This document shows, piece by piece, positions 8,354 through 17,381 of a stretch of DNA of 64,000 nucleotides. A program made the position numbers and the translations under genes. The stretch lies in NCBI RefSeq assembly GCF_026672545.1, contig NZ_JAPPRJ010000005.1, forward strand, positions 62,001 to 126,000. The letters run 5' to 3'. The notes under the pieces are model-generated. The model was not told the origin of the DNA and made no database searches. It saw only the letters and a list, made by a program, of their open reading frames with translations. This DNA comes from Rhizobium sp. SL86. Its GTDB lineage: Bacteria > Pseudomonadota > Alphaproteobacteria > Rhizobiales > Rhizobiaceae. Position 1 is the first letter of the stretch, and each line of letters begins with the position of its first letter.

Positions 8354-8670
8354 GAACACTCCAAAACACTTCATCGCAGGCAGGAAACCTCGCCACCAGT
8401 ATGCGTCCGGCAACACAATGATCAAGGGGCCCACAGGAGTAGCCGGAACTGACATTTGGCGCTTGGGGCGCTTTTGGGTGGCCGCCGCTGACTGATTCCA
8501 AACACAAAAAGCTCCTCGACGATTATGCGGAGGCGCTCTCATGTACGCGACTTGAGTAGCGGCAAAATGCATCGCGGGAGCCAAGTTGCTCGGAGACTTA
8601 AAAAAGTGCCGCAACTTGGGTATTAGAATGTCAAAAAAAAATAATCCCGCCTGACGCTGTTGTGGCAAGG
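8354..8670. other. Intergenic region between TetR gene and GalD-like gene
   Basis: This 317-base stretch holds no credible gene; apparent frames are N-terminal read-through of the TetR frame. It should contain the TetR promoter. Downstream of the GalD-like stop, on the minus strand, there is a short GC-rich segment followed by an eight-base T run (complement of a8632-a8640), which may act as a weak terminator, but I do not see a convincing stem. Confidence 0.4.
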
Positions 8671-9738
8671 CTATACAGAAGGTCGCGGGAATACCAGTCC
8701 ATCCAGCAGTTTGCGTGCCGTCCGTACAGAGCCAGCGGCCTGTTGCGTGCCAGTGGCGTCGATATCCAGAAATACCTCCATGGAGCCCGTCGGATGCTCG
8801 ATCTGGTAGCGGCCGTCGAACGGCTGCCGCGCAGGCGAATAGGCTGGACTTGCCGGAAGACGCGTAGCAGTCGCCACCGAGATGGCCGCAAAGACGCCGA
8901 TGCTCGTATGAACGCGGTGGGGAATGAAGCTTCTGGTTGAGATCACTCCGCCGCCGGTCGGCGCCGAGACCAAGACCATCTTGGGAACGGAGGCCGCCTT
9001 GACATCGCCGAGGTTCATCATCGGGCCAGCCAGCAGCCGAATGGCCTCGACGCGCTCCTTCAGCACCCGGTTCTTCTCAAGTTCCTCCGGAACTTCCGCT
9101 CCCAACAGATCGAAGTCCGAAGCGCGCATGATCACGCACGGCATTCCATTGTCAATCAGGGTCACTTCAACACCCTCGATGACATCGAGCTCCTGCCCCG
9201 TTGGCAGCAGACTGCCGCACATGGAGCCGGCCGTGTTTTGGAACAGCAGCGGGATCGCTGCGTGGCGCCCTGGCACACCGGAGATCTCCGTCATTCCCTC
9301 ATAGGATACGCGACCGTTCGGGGTCTGCAACCGCGCAAGCGCGATCTCGCCGGTGTTGACCATGTGGATGCGCACCTCCGTCTCATCGGAAGTGACGGGA
9401 ACGAGGCCGCGCTCGATGGCCGCTGGACCGACGCCTGCGAGAATGTTGCCGCATCCCTGCGCATCGCTGACGAGCGCCTGATCGACGAAAACCTGGAGGA
9501 ACAGATAGTCAACATCGGCATCGTCTCTGGTCGAGGCCGAGAGAATGGCGACCTTCGATGTCAGCGGATCTCCGCCGCCGATACCGTCGATCTGCCGGGA
9601 GTCGGGTGATCCCATGATGCGCAGCAGGAGATCATCGCGCTCTGCGGGATCGGCAGGCAGGTCCTGACCCAGAAAATAGGCCCCCTTCGATGTGCCGCCC
9701 CGCATCCAGAGACAGGGGATCCCCTGCCCTTCAGACAT
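8671..9738 (-). CDS. galD: 4-oxalomesaconate tautomerase (PrpF family)
   Basis: A 355-aa PrpF-fold isomerase. Family signatures are near the N-terminus ([12 protein letters not shown]), in [16 protein letters not shown] and in [11 protein letters not shown]. PrpF relatives include aconitate isomerases and GalD, which converts keto 4-oxalomesaconate to its enol form in gallate catabolism. The GalD assignment comes from context: it is followed upstream in the operon by GalC-type aldolase and GalB-type hydratase genes. Its start overlaps the aldolase gene's stop by eight bases. Confidence 0.8.
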   Translation of the reverse strand: MSEGQGIPCLWMRGGTSKGAYFLGQDLPADPAERDDLLLRIMGSPDSRQIDGIGGGDPLTSKVAILSASTRDDADVDYLFLQVFVDQALVSDAQGCGNILAGVGPAAIERGLVPVTSDETEVRIHMVNTGEIALARLQTPNGRVSYEGMTEISGVPGRHAAIPLLFQNTAGSMCGSLLPTGQELDVIEGVEVTLIDNGMPCVIMRASDFDLLGAEVPEELEKNRVLKERVEAIRLLAGPMMNLGDVKAASVPKMVLVSAPTGGGVISTRSFIPHRVHTSIGVFAAISVATATRLPASPAYSPARQPFDGRYQIEHPTGSMEVFLDIDATGTQQAAGSVRTARKLLDGLVFPRPSV

Positions 9739-10402
9739 ATCTCAGCCCCTTGGCAGCCAGCGTTCCCCGCATGTCGTAGATATCGAGGCCGAGTTCTCCT
9801 GCAGCCAGACGCTGCCGCTTCGCCTCCTCATTGGCAAGCCGCTTTTTGGCAGCAGCCAGAACGGTCTCGGCTTCCGCGCGCTTGACCACGCAGACGCCGT
9901 CATCATCCGCGACGATCACGTCACCCGCTTCGACATGGCATCCGGCACAGACGATGGGAACATTCACCGAGCCCAGCGTTTCCTTCACTGTACCCTGGGC
10001 CGAAACGGCCTTGGACCAGACTGGAAACCCCATGGCAGTGAGATCGCGGATGTCGCGCACACCGGCATCGATCACCAGTCCCCGGCATCCGCGCGCCGTG
10101 GCCGAGGTCGCCAGGAGATCGCCGAAGTAGCCGTTGTCGCAGGGGCTGGTCGGTGCGAGCACCAGGATATCGCCATCCTTCAACTGTTCGATCGCCACGT
10201 GAAGCATCCAGTTGTCCCCTGGTGGGGAAGAAATGGTGACGGCGGAACCGGCAATTTGAGCGCCCGAATAGATGGGCCGCATGTAGCTCGCCAGCATCCC
10301 TTTCCGCCCTTGCGCCTCGTGCACGGTCGCAACGCCCGCGCCAGCGAGCCTGTCGATGACCTCACGCGAAACGCGTTCGATGTTCTGGACGACGACAGCC
10401 AT
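9731..10402 (-). CDS. galC: 4-carboxy-4-hydroxy-2-oxoadipate aldolase / oxaloacetate decarboxylase
   Basis: A 223-aa RraA-like class II aldolase. The typical Arg-Asp pair appears in [14 protein letters not shown], followed by [17 protein letters not shown]. It should cleave 4-carboxy-4-hydroxy-2-oxoadipate to pyruvate and oxaloacetate, the last step of the gallate and protocatechuate 4,5-cleavage routes (GalC/LigK/ProA). The ATG at 10402 follows GGAG by eight bases; the longer open frame adds 39 codons that overlap the upstream dioxygenase gene and are rejected. Only two bases separate it from that gene. Confidence 0.85.
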   Translation of the reverse strand: MAVVVQNIERVSREVIDRLAGAGVATVHEAQGRKGMLASYMRPIYSGAQIAGSAVTISSPPGDNWMLHVAIEQLKDGDILVLAPTSPCDNGYFGDLLATSATARGCRGLVIDAGVRDIRDLTAMGFPVWSKAVSAQGTVKETLGSVNVPIVCAGCHVEAGDVIVADDDGVCVVKRAEAETVLAAAKKRLANEEAKRQRLAAGELGLDIYDMRGTLAAKGLRYV

Positions 10403-10404
10403 GC

Positions 10405-11373
10405 TCAATGCTCCTTCTTTACCGGCGGCGTGCCGTGGGTATGAAATGTTTCGATCGTCTTGAGACCCCAGGCCTGCCCCTTCTTCCGGTCTGTCTCGGT
10501 CCAGACGATGGGCTGCCAATCGGGCGCAAGGATGAGGCGTGCTCCGGCATTGGCGAGCTCGACGCGATTGCCGGCCGGCTCCCAGACATAGAGAAAGAAG
10601 GTGCCCTGAACCGCGTGCTTGTGGGGGCCGGTTTCGATGTGCACGCCGTTCTGCAGGAAGATGTCCGCTGCCCGGAGAATATCCTCGCGCTGATCGGTCG
10701 CATAGGTCACATGATGCAGACGGCCGACGCCGCCGCCGTGTTCCTCGGTGCAGGCAAGGTCATAGGTCTTGTTGTTGATGGTGAACCAGCATCCACCGAG
10801 CCGTCCGTTGTCGAGTTGGATGATTTCGGTGACGCGCGCACCAAGGCATGTTTCCATGAAACGGCGAAACTCCCGAACATCGGAACTCAACAGATTCAGG
10901 TGATCGAGTCGGCGGGGAGCCGCACCGGTGAAGGAAGAAGCCGTGTTCTTTAGTGCCGCCTTCTCGCCCGTATCCTGGGCTTCGTACCACCTTGTTTCCC
11001 AGTAGATCTCGAAGACATGACCGAAGGGATCCTCGAAGCGGAAGGCCCGGCCATGGCTCTCATCACCCTCGACCCAACCGATGACCTTGAAACCCGAGGC
11101 TTCGATAATCTTTGCGCGTCGTTCCAGAGCTTCCGGGCTGGAGGTCCGATAGGCAACGTGACCAAGCCCCGTGCGATCGGATCGGGTAAGCTTAAGGGAG
11201 CAGTATTCGTAGTCGTCCCAGGCCCGTAGATAGGCAGAGGTTTCGTCGCTCCCGGACAGTTTCAGACCGTAGACACGTGTGAAGAAATCGAGGCTCTCCT
11301 CGAACTTGTCGGTATACATTTCGACATGCGCCAGGTGCGCAATGTCGAAGGATGGGTTTGTCGGCATGGTCAT
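10405..11373 (-). CDS. Type I (VOC) extradiol ring-cleavage dioxygenase
   Basis: A 322-aa two-domain vicinal-oxygen-chelate protein of catechol 2,3-dioxygenase type. The iron ligands of the C-terminal domain are visible as His158 (RLDHLNLL), His220/221 (RLHHVTY) and Glu272 (NRVELAN). It lies directly between GalB- and GalC-type genes, so its product should feed 4-oxalomesaconate metabolism; gallate or a close relative is the likely substrate. Known gallate dioxygenases (GalA, DesB) are LigB-type, an unrelated fold, so this would be a different solution. The start follows GGAGGAGATGATCT. Confidence 0.85.
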   Translation of the reverse strand: MTMPTNPSFDIAHLAHVEMYTDKFEESLDFFTRVYGLKLSGSDETSAYLRAWDDYEYCSLKLTRSDRTGLGHVAYRTSSPEALERRAKIIEASGFKVIGWVEGDESHGRAFRFEDPFGHVFEIYWETRWYEAQDTGEKAALKNTASSFTGAAPRRLDHLNLLSSDVREFRRFMETCLGARVTEIIQLDNGRLGGCWFTINNKTYDLACTEEHGGGVGRLHHVTYATDQREDILRAADIFLQNGVHIETGPHKHAVQGTFFLYVWEPAGNRVELANAGARLILAPDWQPIVWTETDRKKGQAWGLKTIETFHTHGTPPVKKEH

Positions 11374-11416
11374 AGATCATCTCCTCCCGGCATAATCAGG
11401 ATCCGCGCTCGGGATC

Positions 11417-12163
11417 CTAGAGTTCGTCGACGGTGCGCGGGAACACCGACTGGAAGCCTTCGGCGTATTTTGCCGCCCGTCCACCAGACTGTCCGCCGGA
11501 ATTGCGCATTAAGTGATTGGCGCGATTTTCGGCCACCCGGGTATAGAACTCCCAGAGATGTTCCTGACCTTCCATGCACTCAATCGCGGCACGCTTCTTG
11601 TCCCAGACCGAGGTGATGTCGAGGAAAACATCGGGCTTCCATCCCATCTGCTCGGTCTGATGCGGTTCGAAGAGGTAGAGCTGCGGCGCACCGAGAATCT
11701 TCTGGCCGGGGTTGTGACCCCAGGCCTGCGCGATCATCCGAGTCTCAAGTGCCACCTGCGTCGCATACATGTGATCGGTATTGTAGGGGTCATACTGCGA
11801 ATGGCTGAGCATGAAGGACGGCTGAACCTCACGAATGACGTCGACCAGACGATATTTGTCTTCGTCGGTCAGCCTGAGAGGATAGTCTCCGAGGTCGAAG
11901 CTGATGAGATCGTGAACACCGAGCGCTTTGGCAGCCTTTTCAGACTCAGCCCGGCGCGCCGCCTTGACCTTGTCCAGTGTCATGCCCGGCTGCTTCCAGA
12001 GCTTTGCCGACTCGCCCCTTTCACCAAAAGACAGGCAGACGACGGTGACCTTGTATCCCATCGCTGCATGGAGCGCGATCGCACCGCCGCATCGCCACAC
12101 GAAATCCGCCGCATGCGCGCTGATCACCAGTGCTGTTTTGGCCACGTTACTCTCCTTGGACAT
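11417..12163 (-). CDS. galB: 4-oxalomesaconate hydratase, LmbE/PIG-L type
   Basis: A 248-aa zinc-dependent LmbE/PIG-L fold protein with the metal motif SAHAADFVWRCGG near the N-terminus and a second ligand segment YNTDHMYAT. In Pseudomonas putida GalB, a hydratase in this deacetylase-like family, carries the same HAAD variant of the usual HPDD motif and converts enol 4-oxalomesaconate to 4-carboxy-4-hydroxy-2-oxoadipate. The neighbouring GalC- and GalD-type genes support this over a deacetylase role. The ATG at 12163 follows GGGAG by eight bases. It is the first gene of the minus-strand gallate operon. Confidence 0.82.
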   Translation of the reverse strand: MSKESNVAKTALVISAHAADFVWRCGGAIALHAAMGYKVTVVCLSFGERGESAKLWKQPGMTLDKVKAARRAESEKAAKALGVHDLISFDLGDYPLRLTDEDKYRLVDVIREVQPSFMLSHSQYDPYNTDHMYATQVALETRMIAQAWGHNPGQKILGAPQLYLFEPHQTEQMGWKPDVFLDITSVWDKKRAAIECMEGQEHLWEFYTRVAENRANHLMRNSGGQSGGRAAKYAEGFQSVFPRTVDEL

Positions 12164-12317
12164 CTTACAGACTCCCGATTTTTCCCGGTCACAGGGATGC
12201 GCGCTCGCACCCGTCGAGATCAAATCGAAAGGCAGCGCCAAGCCATAAGTTGGAGCTATAACGGATGGAATTCAAACGTCGGATTTGCCAAGTTGCATTG
12301 TCTGCCAGGAGGATGAA
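12164..12317. promoter_or_regulatory. Divergent promoter region of the gallate-type operons
   Basis: This 154-base gap separates the leftward GalB operon from the rightward dehydrogenase/LysR/TRAP genes and must carry promoters for both. An imperfect dyad, ataagttggagctat (12245-12259), has the ATA-N9-TAT form expected of a LysR-box half-palindrome. The match is short and not decisive. Confidence 0.4.
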
Positions 12318-13206
12318 ATGACGGAGCACTCGACGGCCTTTCCAGACATCGCCATGATCGGATTTGGCGAGGCCGCAAATGCCATTGCGTCAAGCTGGCG
12401 CCACAACGGGCGGTCCAGCCTGCGCACCTATGATCGCGGACTGGAAAACCCCGAAAATCGTGACCTCATCCGCGCTCGATGCGCGGAAGCCGGGGTCGAG
12501 CCAAAACAATCATCCCAGATCGGCTCTCGCGGGTGCCGGTCTCGTGATTTCGCTGGTGACGGCAGACGAAGCGCTTGCGGCTGCCATCGCATGCGCCCCC
12601 CATCTCGAACCGGGCAGCCTGTGGCTGGACGGAAATTCGTGCGCGCCTGAAACGAAGATCAAGGCAGCAGCTGTGATCGAAGCGGTGGGCGGCAGCTATG
12701 TCGACATGGCGGTCATGGCGCCGGTCTATCCCCGGCGGCATGAGGTACCAATCCTGCTCGCCGGCAAAATGGCTGAACCTGCCCGAAATCTTCTTCTGGA
12801 ACTGGGCATGCGGCCCGAGATTGCTGGCACGCGCGTCGGCGACGCATCCACAATCAAGATGCTGCGTTCAGTCATGATCAAAGGGCTGGAAGCCCTGACG
12901 GGCGAATGCTTCCTTGCAGCGCGCCGCGCCGGCGTGGAAGACGCGGTACTGGCCTCCCTGAAGGCATCAGACCCCGGGATCGACTGGTCTGCCAGGGCCT
13001 CCTACAATCTAGAGCGGATGCTGTTACACGGCGAACGGCGTGCAGCCGAGATGGAAGAGGTTTGCAAGACGCTGAAAGCCTTGGGCCTTCCTGACTGGAT
13101 GAGCCGGAGCACCATCGAATGGCAGCGGAAGCTCGCGGATCTGGACGTCGAGGCTGGAGCGAATAGCCTGACGGTCCGGGCCGACAGGATCCTCGAATGC
13201 CTCTGA
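12318..13206 (+). pseudogene. NAD(P)-dependent dehydrogenase (6PGDH-like with DUF1932), frameshifted
   Basis: A Rossmann N-terminus, DIAMIGFGEAANAIASSW, is read from the ATG at 12318 (AGGAGG five bases upstream). The reading then has to change frame between about 12507 and 12535 to continue into ALAGAGLVISLVTADEAL and the DUF1932-type C-terminal helices (STIKMLRSVMIKGLEALTGE). Both parts are well conserved in style, so one small indel in an otherwise good gene is likely: either a recent inactivating mutation or a sequencing error. The intact enzyme would be about 295 aa, of the 3-hydroxyisobutyrate dehydrogenase superfamily. DUF1932 dehydrogenases occur near gallate and lignin-aromatic genes. 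The LysR gene starts inside its last codons. Confidence 0.78.
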
Positions 13207-14399
13207 TTTCGCGTAATCTACGCCACTTGCGGCTGTTCGCAGCAGTTGCGGACCTAAAATCACTGACGGCAACGTCCCTTGCCCTCAACATCTCCCAGCC
13301 GGCGGTCACCCAGGCGATTGGAAAACTGGAACGAGAAACCGGCGGTGCGCTGTTTACCCGCACGCCGCACGGCTTCTTCCTCACCGACAGAGGCACTCTC
13401 CTGCACCATAGAATCGAAGCAGCCTTCTCGCTTATCGATCCCGCCCTTGCCGATATCTCCCCACGACTGAAGATAACGCTGAGCTATGCCCAGTTGCTCT
13501 CCCTCGTTGCGGTCGGGGAGTTTGAAAACTTCACTCTGGCGGCCAATAAACTCGGACTGGCGCAACCGACCGTTCATCGCGCGGTGACGCAAGTCGAGCT
13601 GGAAGCCGGGCGGCGCCTGTTCGAGCGCACTTCATTCGGCATCATCCCCACGCGCGCATGCCAGGCAGCCATTCAGGCCGCCCGTCTGTCGATGTACGAG
13701 CTCGATCAGGCCGATGTCGAGCTGGCCGAACTTGATGGGGGAGAAGCCGGCAGAATCGTGATCGGTGCCATGCCTCTCGCCCGCTCGACGCTCCTGCCCC
13801 GCGCCTTGAGCCGCTTCCGGCAGGCACGTCCCACCTATCCCGTCTCCATTCTGGACGGCCCTTACGACGAACTACTGGGTGGCCTGCGCCGGGGTACGAT
13901 CGATTTTTTGATCGGCGCATTGCGCGAACCCCTGCCGATCGGCGATGTCGTCCAGCAAACCCTGTTTCACGATCGTCTCGCCCTGATCGCAGGCTCGGGA
14001 CATCCGCTGGTTGGACTGCGAACACCGAGCTTCGATGATCTCTTGAGTTTTCCATGGGTGGTGCCGCGTAGCGGCACGCCGGCCAGGGAGCAGTTCCAAT
14101 CCCTATTCATAGAGAATGGCCGAGATCCGCCGGAGCGCATCATCGAGTCTGGCTCCCTGCTCCTGATGCGCGAGCTCCTCGCCGACCGCCAACATCTGGG
14201 CTGCATTTCCCGCCACCAGTCCGAACGTGAGGCCGACCATGGCTTGTTGTTCATGCTGCCGTTTCCGACTGAACATTTCGTCCGGCCGATCGGGATCACC
14301 ACCCGGCACACATGGTCGCCGACGAAACCGCAGAAGCTGATGCTGGATCTGTTGTCCGAAGTGTCCGCTCCGGCCAGGCAGCATAGCCAAACCTTATAG
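13197..14399 (+). CDS. LysR-type regulator with duplicated HTH domain
   Basis: A 400-aa LysR protein, about 100 residues longer than usual. Two winged-HTH domains are visible. The first spans about 8-65 (LRLFAAVADLKSLTATSLAL, then ISQPAVTQAIGKLERETGG). The second spans about 100-160 (LLSLVAVGEFENFTLAANKL, then AQPTVHRAVTQVELEAGRRL). A standard LysR substrate-binding domain follows (about 170-390). The start overlaps the preceding dehydrogenase frame by ten bases. From its position between GalBCD and a TRAP transporter it is the likely activator of gallate/tannin use. Two DNA-binding domains could allow a monomer or dimer to contact twice the usual half-sites. Confidence 0.88.
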   Translation: MPLISRNLRHLRLFAAVADLKSLTATSLALNISQPAVTQAIGKLERETGGALFTRTPHGFFLTDRGTLLHHRIEAAFSLIDPALADISPRLKITLSYAQLLSLVAVGEFENFTLAANKLGLAQPTVHRAVTQVELEAGRRLFERTSFGIIPTRACQAAIQAARLSMYELDQADVELAELDGGEAGRIVIGAMPLARSTLLPRALSRFRQARPTYPVSILDGPYDELLGGLRRGTIDFLIGALREPLPIGDVVQQTLFHDRLALIAGSGHPLVGLRTPSFDDLLSFPWVVPRSGTPAREQFQSLFIENGRDPPERIIESGSLLLMRELLADRQHLGCISRHQSEREADHGLLFMLPFPTEHFVRPIGITTRHTWSPTKPQKLMLDLLSEVSAPARQHSQTL

Positions 14400-14489
14400 C
14401 ACTCCCTCGGCTTTGAATTGGTATGGCAGCCCCTGAGACGGCAAGAGTTGGGCCGGCACCATCAATCTTGTCTCATTTGGGAGGAAGAC

Positions 14490-15470
14490 ATGCGCAAGAT
14501 GACTGCAATAGCTGGGGCTTTCCTGGGCCTCGGGCTCGGCCTGACGGCGGCGAAGGCCGAAACCCTCAAGTTCGCCAACTTCATGGCCCCGACGCATCCT
14601 TATGTAGCCTCGACCTTCGAGCCTTTTGCAAAGGCCGTGGAAGAGGCCACCAAGGGCGAAGTGAAGGTCCAGCTCTACAATGGTGGAGAATTGGGGGCCG
14701 GACCCGCCGAGCAATATGCCCGCGCCGTTGACGGCGTTGCGGACCTGTCAATCAGTCTTCCGGGTTACACCGCTTCCAACTTCCCGTTGACGCTTGTCGC
14801 CGAGCTTCCGGGCGTCCTGGCAGAGACAGATGGCACTGAGAAACTCTGGAACCACCTTGACCTGCTGAAATCCGAATACAAGCGGACGCCGCTCGTTGCC
14901 TTGTGGTCCAGCGCCGAGAACATTCTCTACAGCGCCAAGAAGCCGATCCGGACGATCGACGACGTCAAGGGGATGAAGATCCGTGTTCCCTCGCGCAACT
15001 CCGGTCTTCTCGTCGAGGCCTGGGGCGGAACGCCCGTGTCGATGCCGGTGAGCGAGGTCTACAACGCGCTGCAGACCGGCGTCATCGACGCGGCCATGAT
15101 CGATGGCACGGCGACCAAGGCCTTCAAGCTCGGCGAGGTCGCGAACTATGTGACGCTCGGTATGAAGACGACCAATTCACCCTTTTTCATCGTCATGAAC
15201 CGCGACTCTTGGCAGGGTCTCAGCGATGAGCAGAAGGTTGCCGTCGAAGCAGCCGGGAAACAGGCATCGCTTAATGGGCAGCAAAGCCAGCTCAAGGTGG
15301 CTGCATCGGGCATCGAGGCAATCGCAGCCATGCCGGGCAAGGAAGTGATCCGGCTTACACCCGAGCAGGCAGCCCCTTTCGACGCCATCGCTGCCGAAGT
15401 GACCGCGAAAATTGTTGCGGAAACCGGTGCTGAGGCCAAGGCGCTCGTCGACGCCCTTGCGGTGAAGTGA
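14490..15470 (+). CDS. dctP: TRAP transporter substrate-binding protein (DctP)
   Basis: A 326-aa periplasmic solute receptor. A Sec signal peptide (about 1-23, ending TAAKAE) precedes a DctP domain with RTIDDVKGMKIRVPSRNSG, whose Arg contacts carboxylate ligands in this family, and EVYNALQTGVIDAA. The start at 14490 follows GGGAGGAAGAC; the longer frame does not give a signal peptide. It is followed by small and large permease genes, making a complete TRAP system driven by the sodium or proton gradient. Gallate or another aromatic acid is a reasonable ligand from context, but not proven. Confidence 0.92.
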   Translation: MRKMTAIAGAFLGLGLGLTAAKAETLKFANFMAPTHPYVASTFEPFAKAVEEATKGEVKVQLYNGGELGAGPAEQYARAVDGVADLSISLPGYTASNFPLTLVAELPGVLAETDGTEKLWNHLDLLKSEYKRTPLVALWSSAENILYSAKKPIRTIDDVKGMKIRVPSRNSGLLVEAWGGTPVSMPVSEVYNALQTGVIDAAMIDGTATKAFKLGEVANYVTLGMKTTNSPFFIVMNRDSWQGLSDEQKVAVEAAGKQASLNGQQSQLKVAASGIEAIAAMPGKEVIRLTPEQAAPFDAIAAEVTAKIVAETGAEAKALVDALAVK

Positions 15471-15476
15471 CCGGCC

Positions 15477-15980
15477 ATGGTTGCGGTTGAGCGATCACCC
15501 CTGGCGCGGTTCATGGACCGCGCCACCCGTGCCCTTTCGGTGCTTGCCGGGATCAGCCTGCTGTTCATGATGGCAACCATCACCTTCGGCGTGATGACCC
15601 GCTATCTTCTGAACATGCCGATCACAGGTGTCGATGAGATCGTCCAGATGACCGGGGTCGGCCTTGTCATGCTTGCGTTGCCCTATGCCACGCGGAGCAA
15701 CGCACATGTGCGCGTCGACATCTTCGACGAATGGCTGGGCCGCGCCGGGCGTAGTCTGGGCGACGTGTTGTCACGTCTCCTCTCTGGGGTTGTTTTGCTG
15801 ATCCTGGTGTCTCGTGCCTGGGACAAGCTCCTGGATGCGCGTGAGTTCGAAGACACCACCAACATGCTCGGCCTGCCGCTTTGGCCATTCTACGGCATGT
15901 TGGCCGCCGGCGTTGCCCTGTGCGCCCTCGTCTTTGCGATCGAAATCCTGCTCATCGTGACAGGAAAGGCTGAAAAATGA
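15477..15980 (+). CDS. dctQ: TRAP transporter small permease (DctQ)
   Basis: A 167-aa membrane protein with four predicted transmembrane helices (about 20-42, 52-72, 92-112, 135-160). It has typical DctQ features: VMTRYLLNMPITGVDEI near the first loop and YATRSNAHVRVDIFDEWL. It begins six bases after the DctP stop and overlaps the DctM gene by four bases (ATGA), so the three subunits are co-translated. Confidence 0.9.
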   Translation: MVAVERSPLARFMDRATRALSVLAGISLLFMMATITFGVMTRYLLNMPITGVDEIVQMTGVGLVMLALPYATRSNAHVRVDIFDEWLGRAGRSLGDVLSRLLSGVVLLILVSRAWDKLLDAREFEDTTNMLGLPLWPFYGMLAAGVALCALVFAIEILLIVTGKAEK

Positions 15981-17281
15981 ACCCCATGACAATCGGCCTG
16001 ATCGGCATCGCCAGCCTGTTCATCCTGATGCTGCTGCGCATGCCCGTTGCCTTCGCCATGATGTGCGTCGGGTTCTTCGGAATGTGGGCCCTTGAGGGCT
16101 TAAGATCTGCCGGCGGCGTGGTCGTGACGGAAAGCTTTTCCGCAGTGGCCTCGTACTCGCTGATTGTAGCACCCATGTTCGTCCTGCTCGGCAACGTCTC
16201 GTCTGCGGCAGGCTTCAGCGCTGGCCTCTACGATGCAGCCTATGCATGGGTTGGACGGTTCCGCGGCGGACTGGCCTCGGCTTCGGTCATCGCCTGTGCC
16301 GCCTTCGCGGCCGTCTGTGGTTCGTCGGTTGCAACAGCCGTCACGCTCGGCAAGGTCGCACTTCCTGAAATGCGACGGCTCGGCTATGCACCCGGTCTCT
16401 CGACGGGTGCCATTGCCGCGGGCGGAACGCTCGGCTTCCTGATCCCTCCCTCAACGGGTTTCGTTCTCTATGCAATCCTGACCGAGCAATCCATCGGTCG
16501 TCTCTTCATGGCGGGCGTGGTCCCTGGTCTGTTGCTGACCGGCCTGTTCGTCATTGTCGTCTGGATCGTCGCCACGCTCAATCCGGAGGCTGGACCTCGG
16601 GGTGAACCGATGACGCTCCGGGAGAAGCTGGGCACCGTGAAACGCTCCGCTCCACTGCTTGGCGTCATGGTCCTGTCGATCGGAGGTATCTATGTCGGCG
16701 TCTTCACGCCGGTCGAAGCCTCCGGCATCGGTGCCGCCCTGGTGATTTTGCTCGCCTTCGCAACGCGCTCGATCTCTGTTGCAGGGTTCTGGAGAGCGGT
16801 TCAGGACACGTTACGCACCTCAGCCATGCTGTACACCATTGTCATCGGTGCTAATATCCTCAATCCCTTCTTCGCCGTAACCCGGATTCCCGCAGTGCTG
16901 GGAGAAGGGCTCCAGGGTCTGGGTCTGGGAGCCTACGGCTCGCTGGCCGTGATCATCTTCGCCTACATCATCCTCGGCATGTTCATGGACGGCCTCGCCA
17001 TGCTGGTCGTCACCATTCCGATCGTCTACCCGATCATGATGTCGTTCGGATTTGACCCGATTTGGTTCGGCGTGGTGGCGGTCATCGTGATCGAAATGGG
17101 CATGATTACACCGCCGGTCGGAATGAACGTTTTCGTCGTCCGAGGCGTCGCAGGAGATGTCCCGCTCGCAACCATCTTCAAGGGGGTCATGCCGTTTCTG
17201 CTGGCGATGATCGTCGCGCTGCTGCTGATCATCATCTTCCCGCAGATTGCACTCGTTCTGCCGAACTCGATGTTTGGTTGA
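15977..17281 (+). CDS. dctM: TRAP transporter large permease (DctM)
   Basis: A 434-aa polytopic protein of the DctM/SiaM type with about twelve hydrophobic segments. Conserved family segments include CGSSVATAVTLGKVALPEMRR, AAGGTLGFLIPPSTGFVLYA, EASGIGAALV and GMITPPVGMNVFVV. It carries the ion-coupled translocation path. The gene starts by ATGA overlap with DctQ and is followed after 68 bases by the tannase-like gene. Confidence 0.93.
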   Translation: MNPMTIGLIGIASLFILMLLRMPVAFAMMCVGFFGMWALEGLRSAGGVVVTESFSAVASYSLIVAPMFVLLGNVSSAAGFSAGLYDAAYAWVGRFRGGLASASVIACAAFAAVCGSSVATAVTLGKVALPEMRRLGYAPGLSTGAIAAGGTLGFLIPPSTGFVLYAILTEQSIGRLFMAGVVPGLLLTGLFVIVVWIVATLNPEAGPRGEPMTLREKLGTVKRSAPLLGVMVLSIGGIYVGVFTPVEASGIGAALVILLAFATRSISVAGFWRAVQDTLRTSAMLYTIVIGANILNPFFAVTRIPAVLGEGLQGLGLGAYGSLAVIIFAYIILGMFMDGLAMLVVTIPIVYPIMMSFGFDPIWFGVVAVIVIEMGMITPPVGMNVFVVRGVAGDVPLATIFKGVMPFLLAMIVALLLIIIFPQIALVLPNSMFG

Positions 17282-17381
17282 CCACCGGGTAAAGCCGGAG
17301 GTTTCGAGTCAGACTAAAGCCACCTTACATTGATACCATTGAGGCATCATGAGAACTCGTGCCGCGAGGAAGGATTTCTCC

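Noticed and set aside
8630-8665. Rho-independent terminator after the GalD-like gene
   Set aside because: There is a T run on the minus strand but the preceding stem is only four base pairs and imperfect; evidence is too weak for a call.
8354-8668. A 105-residue N-terminal extension of the TetR protein
   Set aside because: The extension is unlike TetR proteins, and a GGAG site and HTH position support the start at 8353.
12318-12650. Programmed ribosomal frameshift in the DUF1932 dehydrogenase
   Set aside because: No slippery heptamer with a downstream structure is evident at the frame change, and the family does not use frameshifting; mutation or read error is simpler.
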